Below, piece after piece: positions 63,972 to 64,000 of a stretch of DNA of 64,000 bases. The stretch is from Pararhizobium sp. Lineage in GTDB: Bacteria; Pseudomonadota; Alphaproteobacteria; Rhizobiales; Rhizobiaceae. The stretch lies in contig CP051237.1 in NCBI GenBank assembly GCA_017794825.1, positions 2,542,001 to 2,606,000 of the forward strand, written 5' to 3'. A program made the position numbers and the translations under genes. Numbering within the stretch: the first letter of the stretch is position 1; every line of letters begins with the position of its first letter. The notes beneath the pieces were generated by a model that worked only from the letters and a program-made list of their open reading frames with translations, made no database searches and was not told the DNA's origin.

Positions 63972-64000
63972 CGCCGGCTCAGAGTTTGCGCAGCGCCACC

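Overview
The window reads as a chromosomal piece of a GC-rich alphaproteobacterium of the order Hyphomicrobiales (Rhizobiales). The evidence is the block pckA / chvI-chvG-hprK, a short HPr-kinase lacking the N-terminal domain, a membrane-bound ferritin gene (mbfA) behind an Irr-type iron control element, a BTLCP-type transglutaminase-like peptidase, and infC followed by rpmI-rplT-pheS-pheT. The genus cannot be fixed from this sequence alone. No phage, insertion sequence, CRISPR array or rRNA operon was seen. One tRNA gene, tRNA-Leu(CAG), lies at 37424-37511 on the minus strand.

Layout. 1-6102: a CUT1-type sugar ABC transporter (5' end of the binding protein cut by the window edge) with a TIM-barrel isomerase/epimerase and a Gfo/Idh/MocA dehydrogenase, probably one catabolic operon. 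6166-8917: MFS permease and divergent LysR regulator. 9090-16288: an amino-compound module made of a diaminopropionate ammonia-lyase-like PLP enzyme, a BisC-type molybdoenzyme, an Lrp/AsnC regulator and a complete PAAT transporter resembling EhuABCD. 16536-21125: CreA-like protein, MBL-fold hydrolase, BCCT osmolyte transporter with a Usp partner, and a DUF302 protein. 21249-22478: a subtilase without signal peptide.

22705-31801 is the most unusual part. Four paralogous two-domain proteins, each a stand-alone peptidyl-carrier domain fused to a thioesterase, are interleaved with two paralogous GT25 glycosyltransferases and followed by a putative sugar O-methyltransferase and a CmoA-like SAM enzyme. 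All four thioesterases have Cys instead of Ser in the nucleophile elbow, at the same residue (186), and all four carrier serines sit at residue 56. No adenylation, condensation or ketosynthase domain is present. The paralogs show recent duplication and a domain-level mosaic. I read this as a possible undescribed acyl- or aminoacyl-carrier system that works on a glycan or glycosylated product; the function is inference.

31936-43561 is a mixed stretch: HlyIII, small secreted proteins, a lipoprotein esterase, a DMT permease, ogt, an EF-hand mini-protein, lepA, a YiiX-like hydrolase, mbfA and an acetolactate decarboxylase with an unusual N-terminal extension. 43567-50650 holds an RND efflux pump with its adaptor, an aldo/keto reductase, a BTLCP peptidase and an ABHD10-like hydrolase. 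50865-55981 is the translation block infC (ATT start), rpmI, rplT, pheS, pheT. 56003-63808 holds a second Gfo/Idh enzyme, a nucleotidyltransferase-fold protein, hprK-chvG-chvI facing pckA, and the overlapping pair arfB-alkB, followed by two long intergenic palindromes at the window end.
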